Source: Verrucomicrobia bacterium 12-59-8 (GTDB lineage: Bacteria; Verrucomicrobiota; Verrucomicrobiae; Verrucomicrobiales; Verrucomicrobiaceae). Taken from it: DNA of 26,087 nucleotides. This document shows, piece by piece, positions 15,657 to 23,813 of this stretch. How positions within the stretch are numbered: the first letter of the stretch is position 1; every line of letters starts with the position of its first letter. The stretch is taken from the NCBI GenBank assembly GCA_002279765.1, contig NCCR01000060.1, positions 1 through 26,087 on the forward strand. The letters are read 5' to 3'. The notes beneath the pieces are model-generated. The model saw nothing but the letters and a program-made list of their open reading frames with translations. It had not been told where the DNA came from and did no database searches. The position numbers and the translations under genes are program-made.

Positions 15657-16730
15657 TCAGGCCTTCCGCTGTGGCAGCGGACGTGACTCAAAAAACTTCG
15701 CTCCCACCGTCCCCTTTGGCAGCACGATGTTCTTCCCGGCGCGTTTCATCTCCATCATCTTCTCCAGGGAAATCGCATGATTTGGCACCACGATGCCGCT
15801 GTGCTTTGGCACAATGATCTCCGGCCCTTCCTCACCCACGAGATAAGGCTTGCCAGCCTTTACCGGCCCGCCTTTCGCACGGCCTGGCGGCGTCTCTTCA
15901 TCCTCCCCCGCACCACTCATGCCCCCGTTCGCCACAGCATTGCGCCGCGCCATCTCCGCACGCCTCTGCGGATCCGACATCGAGCGCCCCACCGGCCTCG
16001 CCGCCCTGTTCGCCAGATTGTTTTGGCCAAACGTCTCCGGCGTGGGTTTGTTCACCGCGCCGAAATCCGTCTTCCCGATTCCCGGTCTCGTCGCATAGTT
16101 AAGCGTCTGGCTTGGCGTGTTGCTCTGCTCAGCGCCCAGGTTCATGCTCGGGTTCATGGGACTCTGTCCGATCGTCGAACCGTTGGGTGTCCGCATCGTC
16201 CCCCCCGCCATCTTCGCCGCTCCACTCACGTCACCGTTCGCCACACCATTCCGCCGCGCCATCTCCATCTGCCTCTGCGGATCCGACTTCGAGCGCCCCA
16301 CCGGCCTCGCCGCCCTATTCGCCAGATTGTTTTGGCCAAACGTCTCCGGCGTGGGTTTGTTCACCGCGCCGAAGTCCGTCTTCCCGATTCCAGGTCTCGT
16401 CGCATAGTTAAGCGTCTGGCTTGGCGTGTTGCTCTGCCCAGCGCCCAGGTTCATGCTCGGGTTCATCGGACTCTGCCCGATCGTCGAACCATTGGGTGTC
16501 CGCATCGTCCCTCCCGCCACCTGCGGGCCAGCGGCACCCGGAGCCATCGGCGGCTGTACGGTTTGGCCACTCGCCGTGCCTGAAGGGCTCGCCGGCGTCG
16601 GAGCAGCAGGCGGCGCTCCACCGCCCGTCGTGCTCAGCGAGCCCCCCCCTGCGGGTTTGTTCTTCGTCGGATCGAGATCCGATTTATCTGCTGCATTCTT
16701 GCCATAATTATATGTTGAAGGTGTGCCCAT
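15657..16730 (-). CDS. Phage tail-like low-complexity protein with internal duplication
   Basis: A 357-aa protein, mostly disordered and rich in Gly, Pro, Asn, Ser and Thr. Its C-terminus has KAGKPYLVGEEGPEIIVPKH, a motif very common near the end of phage tape-measure proteins, followed by SGIVVPNHAISLEKMMEMKRA. The middle consists of two nearly identical 103-residue copies beginning GGTMRTPNGSTIGQSPMNP and containing TDFGAVNKPTPETFGQNN. It is far too short for a tape-measure protein and lacks the long helical core, so it is either a reduced relative or another tail or structural protein. Start: ATG at 16730 (MGTPSTYNYG). The frame extends 11 codons upstream only through a non-ATG codon. It lies downstream of the terminase gene on the same strand. 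Confidence 0.7.
   Translation of the reverse strand: MGTPSTYNYGKNAADKSDLDPTKNKPAGGGSLSTTGGGAPPAAPTPASPSGTASGQTVQPPMAPGAAGPQVAGGTMRTPNGSTIGQSPMNPSMNLGAGQSNTPSQTLNYATRPGIGKTDFGAVNKPTPETFGQNNLANRAARPVGRSKSDPQRQMEMARRNGVANGDVSGAAKMAGGTMRTPNGSTIGQSPMNPSMNLGAEQSNTPSQTLNYATRPGIGKTDFGAVNKPTPETFGQNNLANRAARPVGRSMSDPQRRAEMARRNAVANGGMSGAGEDEETPPGRAKGGPVKAGKPYLVGEEGPEIIVPKHSGIVVPNHAISLEKMMEMKRAGKNIVLPKGTVGAKFFESRPLPQRKA
15900..16517. repeat. 309-bp direct tandem duplication within the tail-like gene
   Basis: Two near-identical units lie at about 15900-16208 and 16209-16517 with a fixed offset of 309 bp (103 codons). The block GCCAGATTGTTTTGGCCAAA, for example, recurs 309 bp apart. The frame is preserved and differences are few, mainly in the segment encoding the SKSDPQR or SMSDPQR region. 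Confidence 0.85.
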
Positions 16731-16960
16731 GAGACACACTTGGGTCCAAATTTCAGAGTGCAAGCTCTTTTATACCTTGTCGTGGTATTTGCCGGTATTA
16801 TCCAACACCTGCAACACCTTTCCAGCCACCCCTCACTCATCCCCCCTCACCGCTTCGCCGAAAACACCACTCCCCCCCACAATGGCTCGCTGCTCGCGGC
16901 CTTCCCACCCCGCCCCTTTTCACTTTTCACTTACCCCTTTTCACTCTCAGGCCCTCACTC
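16731..16960. other. Gap between the phage genes with short repeats
   Basis: A pyrimidine-rich 230-bp stretch. TCACTCTCAGG occurs twice and TCACTCTCCGG once at 14-bp spacing near 16941-16979, the last overlapping the terminase 3' end. The block CTTGGGTCCAAATTTCA (16739-16755) is shared with the terminase upstream region. Confidence 0.5.
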
Positions 16961-18679
16961 TCAGGTCCTCACTCTCCGGTAATCCACCGGCCTCCGCCTC
17001 CGCCGCGTCGCCACCTTGTACAGCGTCGCGCTCCCCTTGCAGCGGTAGGCCATCGCCAGGCCCATCACATCATCATCGTGGCACCCGCTGCGCGCCTCCT
17101 CACGGCCATTCTTGCTCCACATGAAGTTCTTGCACTCCGCCAGGATGTGCGGGCAGAAGACATCCAGCGTCTCATTGTGAAACGCCAGCGCCAGACTGTC
17201 GATCACATCGCGCCGCTGGTCCCGGTCCTTCAGCTTCCAGCCCAGCATAAAGTTCTGCTTCTCGCGGTCATACGGGTCCACCACCTGCCGCTTGTACAGT
17301 GGCACCCCCGCATCCTTCAGCCGCTCCAGCACATGCAGCCCCATGTTCACCTCCAGCACCACCAGCGCCCCGCCATAATACTCCGACAGCAGCGCGATGT
17401 AGTCCGCCGTCAGCAGCGTCGTTCCGGTAAAAGGCGGCCGCACCCGCGCCACCACCGCATCCTTGTAGCACGCACCGCCCACCTCCTGGTACTCCGTGCG
17501 CAGCACACCGATCGAGTGCCTATCAGGGTCCCCGCTCGCCGCCTGGTCCTCCCCCGTCATCGGGTCACACCACACGATGTAGCTGCACCCCGGCTGCGGC
17601 CTTTCCCACAGGTGAAAGCTGCCAAAGCCGCTCGCATCCATCTGAAACTCCACCCCATCCCCCACCGCCACCAGAGAGCCCACCTCCGGCGCGTGCAGTT
17701 GCGACGCCAGCTCCAGCCGCCGCAGCGCCGCCACATTGAAGCGCGGCCTGCCAGACGACAAAAAGCAGCTCACCTCATCCTCCGGGTAAAACTCATCAAA
17801 CGTGTCCTCTGACCCCGAGCACTCAGACTCCATGATCGCCCGCCGCCACGCCATCTGCTCATGCGTCCACCCATACCTCCGCACCCCGTTCGCCTCACGC
17901 GGCGTCAGCGTCGCGTCCATCTTCGCCCGCATCGCCCCCGTCACCGGCTTCACATTCTCCGCAAACTCAAACCACGCCGCAAACACCTTCACCCACCCGT
18001 TCCCCGGCGCCGCATCCCCCGCACGCCACGCTTTGAGAAAGTCATCCAGGCTCAGCGCCCCCTGCCACGTCTCATAGTGCCACCCGCTCGCCCCATCCGG
18101 CGTGCTCTCCGCGATCGCCAGCCCCGCATCATTCAGCGACGGCAAGATCGACGCCATGATCTTCCGGTCATCCTTCACCCCGCCACGCGGATACTTCGCC
18201 GATTCGCTAAACAGCACCGCCTGCCGCGGCTTCGAGATCCCCGGGTTCATCGACTCCGCGCTCGTGATCGTCGCCGTGCTCCCGTTCGCCCACTTCATCC
18301 GCCGCTCACGCGGCACCAGCGCATTGTGCCACGGGAAGCGGTCATTCTCACTGAACGTCCGTATCCGTTCCAGGATGCCCTGACTGTTCGCACTGATGTT
18401 CGCCAAAATCAGCGCATCCGTGTTCCGCTGCTGGCACAGGTGATAAATCACCTCCACGCTAAACGTCGTCCCGCCACACTGGCGGATCTTTGTCACGATC
18501 ACCCGGATCGCCGGAATCCCCAGCGCCGTCAGCACCTCCACCGCCTCCGCCATCCGTCGCTGCAGCACATTCGCTCGCGGCGTCTGTAGCTTCTTCGTCG
18601 TCGCGTTCTGCACCTTCGTGCACGTCTCGAAATGAACCAGCGGCGAATGCGCCACCAGATGAAAATCAGCATCATTCAT
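16961..18679 (-). CDS. Phage large terminase subunit
   Basis: A 572-aa DNA-packaging motor protein. An ATPase P-loop variant, KIRQCGGTTFS (64-74), follows the usual leader. AVLFSESAKYP fits Walker B, with downstream motifs such as AIAESTPDG. The nuclease half has the expected acidic residues: VWCDPMTGED, ALVVLEVNMG, and HDDDVMGLAMAY near the C-terminus. The protein ends in a very basic tail (TRRRRRPVDYRRVRT). Terminases cut concatemeric phage DNA and pump it into a prohead. No portal, capsid, small terminase or integrase is present nearby, so this is probably a remnant or a domesticated gene. ATG at 18679 (MNDADFHLVAH) is preferred over an upstream TTG at 18712. Key residues are intact and I see no frameshift. 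Confidence 0.88.
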   Translation of the reverse strand: MNDADFHLVAHSPLVHFETCTKVQNATTKKLQTPRANVLQRRMAEAVEVLTALGIPAIRVIVTKIRQCGGTTFSVEVIYHLCQQRNTDALILANISANSQGILERIRTFSENDRFPWHNALVPRERRMKWANGSTATITSAESMNPGISKPRQAVLFSESAKYPRGGVKDDRKIMASILPSLNDAGLAIAESTPDGASGWHYETWQGALSLDDFLKAWRAGDAAPGNGWVKVFAAWFEFAENVKPVTGAMRAKMDATLTPREANGVRRYGWTHEQMAWRRAIMESECSGSEDTFDEFYPEDEVSCFLSSGRPRFNVAALRRLELASQLHAPEVGSLVAVGDGVEFQMDASGFGSFHLWERPQPGCSYIVWCDPMTGEDQAASGDPDRHSIGVLRTEYQEVGGACYKDAVVARVRPPFTGTTLLTADYIALLSEYYGGALVVLEVNMGLHVLERLKDAGVPLYKRQVVDPYDREKQNFMLGWKLKDRDQRRDVIDSLALAFHNETLDVFCPHILAECKNFMWSKNGREEARSGCHDDDVMGLAMAYRCKGSATLYKVATRRRRRPVDYRRVRT

Positions 18680-19158
18680 AGTGTAACCATCAGCCTTGGG
18701 TCCGAATTTCAAACCTCAAGCGATTTCTTTCCTATCCCGCATCTTTCCATGCTTCAAAATACCATCTTCTGGTTCAATCCACCTGCATTCAAAGCTTCAG
18801 GCGCAAATCCTCAAGCCTGCCAGTCCACGGCTCGGCACCCTCGCATCAGACCCAACGGTCCTGTCTTGCAGTTTCCAAAACTCTTTTCCGGTCAGTAGGC
18901 TGTCAATTGCTCGAAGGTCGTGGGATTCGACAGCGTCGGGCTGAGGACAGCCAGCGCTGCACAGGCGAGCACCCAGCGCTGGTAGGGCGCTTGGTCCTCC
19001 AAGCGCCGCCGCGTGTCCCCCGGTTCCCTTTTCGGAAATCAGTTTGGCAAAGCATTCTACAACCTCTCCAGCGGCCGCCCATCCTCATTCCCTCCCCCGC
19101 CTGAGGGTCCTCCCTCTCCGCCACGTCCTCACAAGCTGCCGCAAACCCAACCCCACGA
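18680..19158. other. Intergenic region containing repeat R3
   Basis: A 479-bp stretch between the terminase start and the end of the DUF4062 gene. Apart from the shared upstream block (18696-18712) and repeat R3 it holds only implausible short ORFs. Confidence 0.5.
18936..19058. repeat. Composite palindromic repeat, copy R3 (covarying arms)
   Basis: An inverted unit (GGGCTG-AGGA-CAGCC, 18938-18952) and spacer (GCGAGCACCCAGCGC) precede a forward hairpin with arms GGCGCTTGG (18986-18994) and CCAAGCGCC (18999-19007) around TCCT. Both arms differ from the other copies in a compensating way. The tail TTTTCGGAAATCAGTTTGGC lies at 19029-19048. Confidence 0.85.
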
Positions 19159-19644
19159 TTACTTGGCTCCACCAAACACCGCCTGCAGTTGCTCATGCAG
19201 CTCCACGATAGGCGGGTCAAACGTCATGCCCTTGGCGATCCGGCTGTGCAGCAGGTCATAGCAGGCGCGGTAATGCTTCACCACCCCAGCCTGGTCACCT
19301 TGCTGCCGGCAATACGCCGCCAACTTGTAGTGCGAGACGACCACATCGCGCGCGGCCTCGCCGGAGTCAGGGTTGGCGGCCAGCAGCTTCTCGCGCTGCT
19401 CCAGGCTGCGCGTGTAGTGCTTGAGCGCGGCCTCCGCGTCGCCGGGCTGGCCGCGCTGGGCCAGGAAGTCGCCCAGCTTGTTCAGGCTCACCGACACATC
19501 GCGCGCGGCCTGGGCGGAGTCGGGGTTGGCGGCCAGCAGCTTCTCGCTCATCTCCAGGTCGCGCGTGTAGTGCTTGAGCGCGGCCTCGGAGTCGCCGGGC
19601 AGGCCGCGCTGGGCCAGGAAGTTGCCGAGCAGATTCAGGCTCAC
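19159..19644 (-). pseudogene. C-terminal TPR fragment of the frameshifted DUF4062 gene
   Basis: This frame encodes the end of the gene starting at 21542, displaced by one base near 19731-19735. It carries about two and a half more copies of the 51-residue TPR unit (LLAANPDSAQAARDVSVSLN, KLGDFLAQRGQPGDAEAALK) and a distinct C-terminal end (YKLAAYCRQQGDQAGVVKHY, then IVELHEQLQAVFGGAK). The start at 19644 is only the first possible initiation codon; homology continues upstream in this frame to the frameshift. It is unlikely to be translated by itself, since no ribosome site is visible. Confidence 0.7.
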
Positions 19645-20145
19645 CGAAACATCCCGCGCGGCCTCGCCGGAGTCGGGATTGGCGGCCAGCAGATTCTCGG
19701 CAAGCTCCAGGCTACGCGTGTAGTGCTTGAGCCGGCCTCCGCGTCGCCGGGCAGGCCCCGTTGGGACAGAAAGTCGCCCAGCTTGTTCAGGCTCACCGAC
19801 ACATCGCGCGCCGCCTGGGCGGAGTCGGGGTTGGCGGCCAGCAGCTTCTCCCTCATCTCCAGGCTGCGCGTGTAGTGCAGGAGCGCGGCCTCCGCGTCGC
19901 CGGGCTGGCCGCGCTGGGCCAGGAAGTCGCCCAGCTTGTTCAGGCTCACCGACACATCGCGCGCGGCCTGGGCGGAGTCAGGGTTGGCGGCCAGCAGCTT
20001 CTCCCTCATCTCCAGGCTGCGCGTGTAGTGCAAGAGCGCGGCCTCCGCGTCGCCGGGCTGGCCGCGCCGGGCCAGGAAGTCGCCCAGCCTGTCCAAGCTC
20101 ACCGACACATCGCGCGCGGCCTGCGCGGAGTCGGGGTTGGCATCG
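19310..20145. repeat. 153-bp tandem repeats in the DUF4062-TPR gene
   Basis: About five and a half copies of a 153-bp unit (51 codons) with high nucleotide identity. The GCCTCCGCGTCGCCGGG landmark recurs at about 19430, 19735, 19888 and 20041, with the variant GCCTCGGAGTCGCCGGG at 19583. Such near-identical units are prone to slippage and recombination. Confidence 0.8.
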
Positions 20146-21542
20146 TAGAGGTCCTCATCCATGGCGAGGCTTTGCTGGCAGTGCTGGATGATTTCGTCGG
20201 CATCGCCCTTGGCTCCGCGTTGCGTGAGGACATCGGTCATCTGGTTGTGCGCGGCGGAAAGCACGCGCTGGGCGCGGGGCTGGGTGGGGTCGAGGTCGTG
20301 GAAGCGCTGGGCGTGGGCCAGGCATTGCTGGGCATTGAGGACGGCGGCGCTGAGGGGGCCGGTGGTCAGATAGTAGTTGGACTGGCCGAAGAGGAACCAA
20401 GCATAGACCTCCAGCGCCTGCGGCCACTGCGGGTCGAGTTTCAACAAATCCTGGTAGCTGGTGCGAGCGGCAGCGGTCTGGCCCTTGGTGGCCTGGAGGC
20501 CTGCGGCCTGGAGCAGGGGCTGGAGCTGGGCACGCCTCTGCTCCACATGTGCAGCATCGGCGGCGGCGACACGGGCGAGGAGCGCAGCGCGCTTGCCCTC
20601 GATGTAGCGCAAGGCGGCATCCACGCCTTCTTCCTGCAAGATGCGGCCCATTTCTTTCACCTCCTCAGTGGCATCGGCCCGGCCCTCAATAAGCGCGAAG
20701 CTGGCGGCGAGGTCATCAATGCGCGCGAGGCGGGACTGGTGCGCGGCCTGCGCATTGTCCTTGAGCCGCTCACGGGCCTCGGACTTGGCCTCAAGATCGG
20801 CGGCTTGCAGGTCTTGCTCCAGACGGCGCTCGGATGACTCGCGCAGGTGGGTCTTGATCTTGGCGGTGTCGATCTTCTGGTCGGCCTTGATGGCGCTGAG
20901 GCCTTGCTGGGTGAAGTGGTGGAAGGCAGCCATGCCACCGCCAAGAACGAGAACGAGCAGGAGGACGAGGACGAGCAGGCTATGCGAGCGCTGGACGACG
21001 GCGGTGGTTTGCACCTGCTCCTGCTGTATCGCAAAGACCTCCTCCCGCATCGCGAGAACCGCCTTCTCCAACTCCCCATCATCCGCAGGTGTGTCATAGC
21101 GGTAGGGGCTGCGCTCCAGCATGCGGCGGTGTTCAATCTGGAGCGCACGCTTCTCCTCCGGCTCCGCGTCGGGCTCCGGGTCAAAGGGGAAACCCTGCGG
21201 ACAGAGGAAGACATAGACACGGAACCGCTCGTCTCCAAGCTCCGTCTGGAGGCGGCGTCCCACGTGATATTCGTGCTGGGTGTAGCTGCGGCGGGGCGTG
21301 CCGGGCGGCAGCGTGGCGGGGTCCGGCTCCGCGCCATAGCGCCAGCCGACGAGATGGATGAGAGCCTGGCAGTCCTCAATTTTCTTCCGGTCGAGGTCTT
21401 CGAGAGTGCGCCAGTCGGGGTGGAAGTTCGATTGCTCCACGGGGAGACACTGGCTTTTGATGAGGGCCTGCTCGACCACCTTGCGCGCGCTGCGCAGATC
21501 ACCCGAGGTGGCAGAGATGAAGACCTTGGGGGGAGCGCTCAT
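19641..21542 (-). CDS. DUF4062-TM-TPR protein, frameshifted near its 3' end
   Basis: About 633 codons in this frame. Residues 5-75 are a DUF4062 domain (PKVFISATSGDLRSARKVVE, CQALIHLVGWRYGAEP), and SYTQHEYHVGRRL continues it. This domain is often found at the N-terminus of bacterial STAND-like or TIR-like signalling proteins. A transmembrane helix follows near 190-212 (LLVLVLLLVLVLGGGMAAF), then a coiled-coil stretch, then TPR units of 51 residues (ANPDSAQAARDVSVSLNKLG and onward). In the third unit the sequence changes abruptly to SSTTRVAWSLPRICW and stops at 19641. The correct continuation is in the next frame, and restoring one base would give a protein of about 794 aa. Orientation suggests a cytoplasmic DUF4062 domain and external TPRs. 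Start: ATG at 21542 (MSAPPKVFIS). Confidence 0.8.
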   Translation of the reverse strand: MSAPPKVFISATSGDLRSARKVVEQALIKSQCLPVEQSNFHPDWRTLEDLDRKKIEDCQALIHLVGWRYGAEPDPATLPPGTPRRSYTQHEYHVGRRLQTELGDERFRVYVFLCPQGFPFDPEPDAEPEEKRALQIEHRRMLERSPYRYDTPADDGELEKAVLAMREEVFAIQQEQVQTTAVVQRSHSLLVLVLLLVLVLGGGMAAFHHFTQQGLSAIKADQKIDTAKIKTHLRESSERRLEQDLQAADLEAKSEARERLKDNAQAAHQSRLARIDDLAASFALIEGRADATEEVKEMGRILQEEGVDAALRYIEGKRAALLARVAAADAAHVEQRRAQLQPLLQAAGLQATKGQTAAARTSYQDLLKLDPQWPQALEVYAWFLFGQSNYYLTTGPLSAAVLNAQQCLAHAQRFHDLDPTQPRAQRVLSAAHNQMTDVLTQRGAKGDADEIIQHCQQSLAMDEDLYDANPDSAQAARDVSVSLDRLGDFLARRGQPGDAEAALLHYTRSLEMREKLLAANPDSAQAARDVSVSLNKLGDFLAQRGQPGDAEAALLHYTRSLEMREKLLAANPDSAQAARDVSVSLNKLGDFLSQRGLPGDAEAGSSTTRVAWSLPRICWPPIPTPARPRGMFR

Positions 21543-21895
21543 GGGGAAGAAAGAGAAACCGGACTGCAATACACCGATGCGCGCGGATTAAGCCGACAGG
21601 AAGCGGGCTTGCAAGGCGGACTTCCATTCCATTTCACGTCTCCCCCTAGTCCCCATTCCAACCTTGCACCCAGCAAAAACCCCACTCACTCCGCAGAGCA
21701 AAGCTGCCCAGATGCGCCGCAACTGGTTTCCTTTCCTCTCCATGGCCCCGCAGCCACACCTCACGCCACCTCATTCACACTGCACGCCAACGCCCATCGG
21801 CAAAAAATTCGCCACCACATTCCTCTACCACACGCGCCTCATCCTGTGCTTAATACCAGGCGCATCTGCCGCGCTTTCCCTCCTCCAACCACCTC
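21543..21895. other. Divergent intergenic region, no gene seen
   Basis: This 353-bp stretch lies between the DUF4062 gene start and the small lipoprotein gene. It is pyrimidine-rich on the plus strand near 21630-21760. It must hold both promoters, but I could not identify convincing -35/-10 boxes or an operator. Confidence 0.4.
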
Positions 21896-22315
21896 ATGAA
21901 ACACCTGCTGTCCGCCCTGCTGACCTCCTGCCTCCTGATCTCCTGCGCCGCCAAGAACCTGGAGCGCTGCGCCCCCGGCACAGCCGCCATCAAAGTGGCG
22001 CAGGCCGTCGAATGCACCCACAAGGACGGCAAGTTCACCCTGCCCGCCGGCGTGTACCAGCCCGAGGCGCAGTCCGCCAAAGGCATCTACTACGTCGCCC
22101 CCGAGCGCCTGAAGACCACCGGCATCATTCGCGAAGGCCATGAGCGCGGCGGACTCTTCATCGCCAACGAAGGCTGGCAGTGGGCCTGGCTCGGCCACCC
22201 CGGCTTTGAAGTGGACGAAAACCAGACCTCCATCCTCGGCAAGCGCGGCATCATCATGCCCACCCACTTCAAATTCGAGCCCTACGTGAAGTGGACCCCC
22301 GTGAAAAGCCGCTGA
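21896..22315 (+). CDS. Small lipoprotein, unknown function
   Basis: A 139-aa protein with a typical lipoprotein signal, MKHLLSALLTSCLLISCAAK, with probable lipidated Cys17. The mature part holds short beta-like stretches: DGKFTLPAGVYQPEAQSAKG, IYYVAPERLKTTG, GGLFIANEGWQWAWLG and KRGIIMPTHFKFEPYVKW. I do not recognise the family. The composition and the run of strands suggest a compact beta fold in the periplasm. Start: ATG at 21896. It converges on the DUF1275 gene, with 34 bp between the stops. Confidence 0.75.
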   Translation: MKHLLSALLTSCLLISCAAKNLERCAPGTAAIKVAQAVECTHKDGKFTLPAGVYQPEAQSAKGIYYVAPERLKTTGIIREGHERGGLFIANEGWQWAWLGHPGFEVDENQTSILGKRGIIMPTHFKFEPYVKWTPVKSR

Positions 22316-22349
22316 CACGCGCTGCGCGCTGCTTCGTCAGAGAAGCCCC

Positions 22350-23012
22350 TTACCGCACGCGCCTCATCACTCCCAAGCCATACGCCAGCGAGGCGGCGGC
22401 GGTCAGGCCACCGGGGAGGTAGAGCGTGGCGTAGCTGAGGCTGGGGAAGGCGAGCGCGCTAGCCACGCCGCCAGTGAAGAAGCCGGTGATGATGAGAAAG
22501 CACAGGCGCACGCGCTGGCCGTCCACCGGGAGCCCGCGAATGGCGTGGCCGAGGAAGATGCCGAGATCCGTGAACATGCCGGAGATATGGGTGGTGCGGA
22601 CGACGGCCCCGCTGAAGGTGCTCATCATCGCATTTTGCAGTCCGCAGGCGCAGGCGGCGCTGTAAAAGCCGAAATGGCTCCCGTGCTGGATCATTGGCAC
22701 CGCGCCGCAGAGCAGGAGGGATTCCAGCAGCAGCGCCACGCCATAGCGGTACCCGAGCTGCAGCGTACTGTCCTGGATGATGAAGCCGCTGATGACTGTG
22801 CCAGCAACGAAGGAACCGATAGCGGCGGCAAAGTGCTGCATGGCAGCGTAGTCGAGCTGCGCAACCGCTGCGGCAAGCATAGAGGTGGTGCCCGTGAGGT
22901 GCGTCACCGCCTGGTGCTCGATGCCGAGAAAGCCGACGACATTGACCATGCCCGCGATGAATGCGAGCACCCACGCACCCGCCCAGACCCAGAGGGGGAG
23001 TTTAGAGAGCAT
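22350..23012 (-). CDS. DUF1275 (YoaK-like) membrane protein
   Basis: A 220-aa integral membrane protein with about six hydrophobic segments. Family landmarks are AFIAGMVNVVGFLGIEHQAV near the N-terminus, HLTGTTSMLA, then ACGLQNAMMSTFSGAVVRTT followed by HISGMFTDLGIFLG. This last region, QNA...VRTTHxxGxxTDLG, is the clearest DUF1275 signature. Members are presumed transporters, but their substrate is unknown. Length and topology are normal. Start: ATG at 23012 (MLSKLPLWVWAGAW). A 282-bp stretch without a clear gene lies upstream. Confidence 0.88.
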   Translation of the reverse strand: MLSKLPLWVWAGAWVLAFIAGMVNVVGFLGIEHQAVTHLTGTTSMLAAAVAQLDYAAMQHFAAAIGSFVAGTVISGFIIQDSTLQLGYRYGVALLLESLLLCGAVPMIQHGSHFGFYSAACACGLQNAMMSTFSGAVVRTTHISGMFTDLGIFLGHAIRGLPVDGQRVRLCFLIITGFFTGGVASALAFPSLSYATLYLPGGLTAAASLAYGLGVMRRVR

Positions 23013-23294
23013 GGTGAGTCAGAAGTGGCCGGGTGAAGCAATGGCTGCGCATGGTCGTGGTTTGAAGCACGCCATAGAATCCCATATGGAGAAGCAGATG
23101 CCACTGATGAATGGGGCGACACCGAGCAAAAAGCAAAACAGACGGCTGCAAGGAGCGCGCAGGGTCCGCGAAGCAAGTCAAAACAACGAATGCTCCATGG
23201 GCCGGAGGTGCGCTGCCGCAGTGCGCGCGATCTCCCAAGCCCAGGATGCAGGCCCTTCACTCCGTGCCCTGCGTATCTGACGCCGCATCCGGCC

Positions 23295-23813
23295 TCAGTT
23301 GGCCAGGTCCTCGCTCTGCGGGGATGTCTCGGCATCGGCCTCGGCTTGCAGGGACTGCTCGTCCTCGGGCTCGGCTTGCAGCGGTGCCTCGGCTTTGGCC
23401 TTGGCCTTGCGCGGTTTTTTCACGGCCACTTTTTTGGCTGCAGGCGCGGGCTTGGCCACCTCCGGCGCGTCGGCGGCGGCGGGATCCAGCAGCGCTGGCA
23501 GGAGGTAGATGCTGCAGTTGCAGCAGAGCACCAGCTCCGCGTCCGCATGGCGCATGTCCGCGAGCTGGCCGCTGGGCAGGGCGAGGTTGCAGCCGCCGCA
23601 GGTGTTGTTGCGCATGCGCGCCGCACCGCGTTTGCCTCGGGAGATGCGGGTGTCGTAGTGCAGGAGCACAGCGGCGGGCAGGCGCGTGCGCACCCCAGTG
23701 GCCTCCAGAGTCAGCTCGATGCAGCGCGGGCTCTTGGGCTCCAGGCGGCGTTTGGCAAAGTCCAGGTCGCTGAGCTGGGAGAGGTCTGCAAGGAGCGTGT
23801 CGGTGGGCATCAT
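23295..23813 (-). CDS. Short C4 zinc-ribbon protein
   Basis: A 172-aa protein. Residues 45-105 match the zinc-ribbon half of the CT398-like family: LPAAVLLHYDTRISRGKRG, then TCGGCNLALPSGQLADM and ELVLCCNCSIYLLP. The Cys72-x2-Cys75 and Cys98-x-Cys100 (or Cys97-x2-Cys100) pairs would bind zinc. Family members usually carry a long N-terminal coiled-coil hairpin of more than 100 residues. Here only about 44 residues precede this region, so the coiled coil is absent. The C-terminus is a low-complexity tail, first Lys/Ala-rich (AAKKVAVKKPRKAKAKAEAP), then acidic and Gln-rich. The role is unknown; nucleic-acid or protein binding is possible. Two adjacent ATGs (23813 and 23810) can start it; a GTG at 23855 is less likely. 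Confidence 0.75.
   Translation of the reverse strand: MMPTDTLLADLSQLSDLDFAKRRLEPKSPRCIELTLEATGVRTRLPAAVLLHYDTRISRGKRGAARMRNNTCGGCNLALPSGQLADMRHADAELVLCCNCSIYLLPALLDPAAADAPEVAKPAPAAKKVAVKKPRKAKAKAEAPLQAEPEDEQSLQAEADAETSPQSEDLAN

Noticed and set aside
15777..16583. Long plus-strand ORF opposite the tail-like gene
   Set aside because: It is very Arg/His/Pro-rich and repeats with the same 309-bp period; it is the antisense shadow of the minus-strand gene.
19761..20837. Long plus-strand ORF opposite the DUF4062-TPR gene
   Set aside because: It simply mirrors the 153-bp repeats; the minus frame has recognised domains and TPR periodicity.
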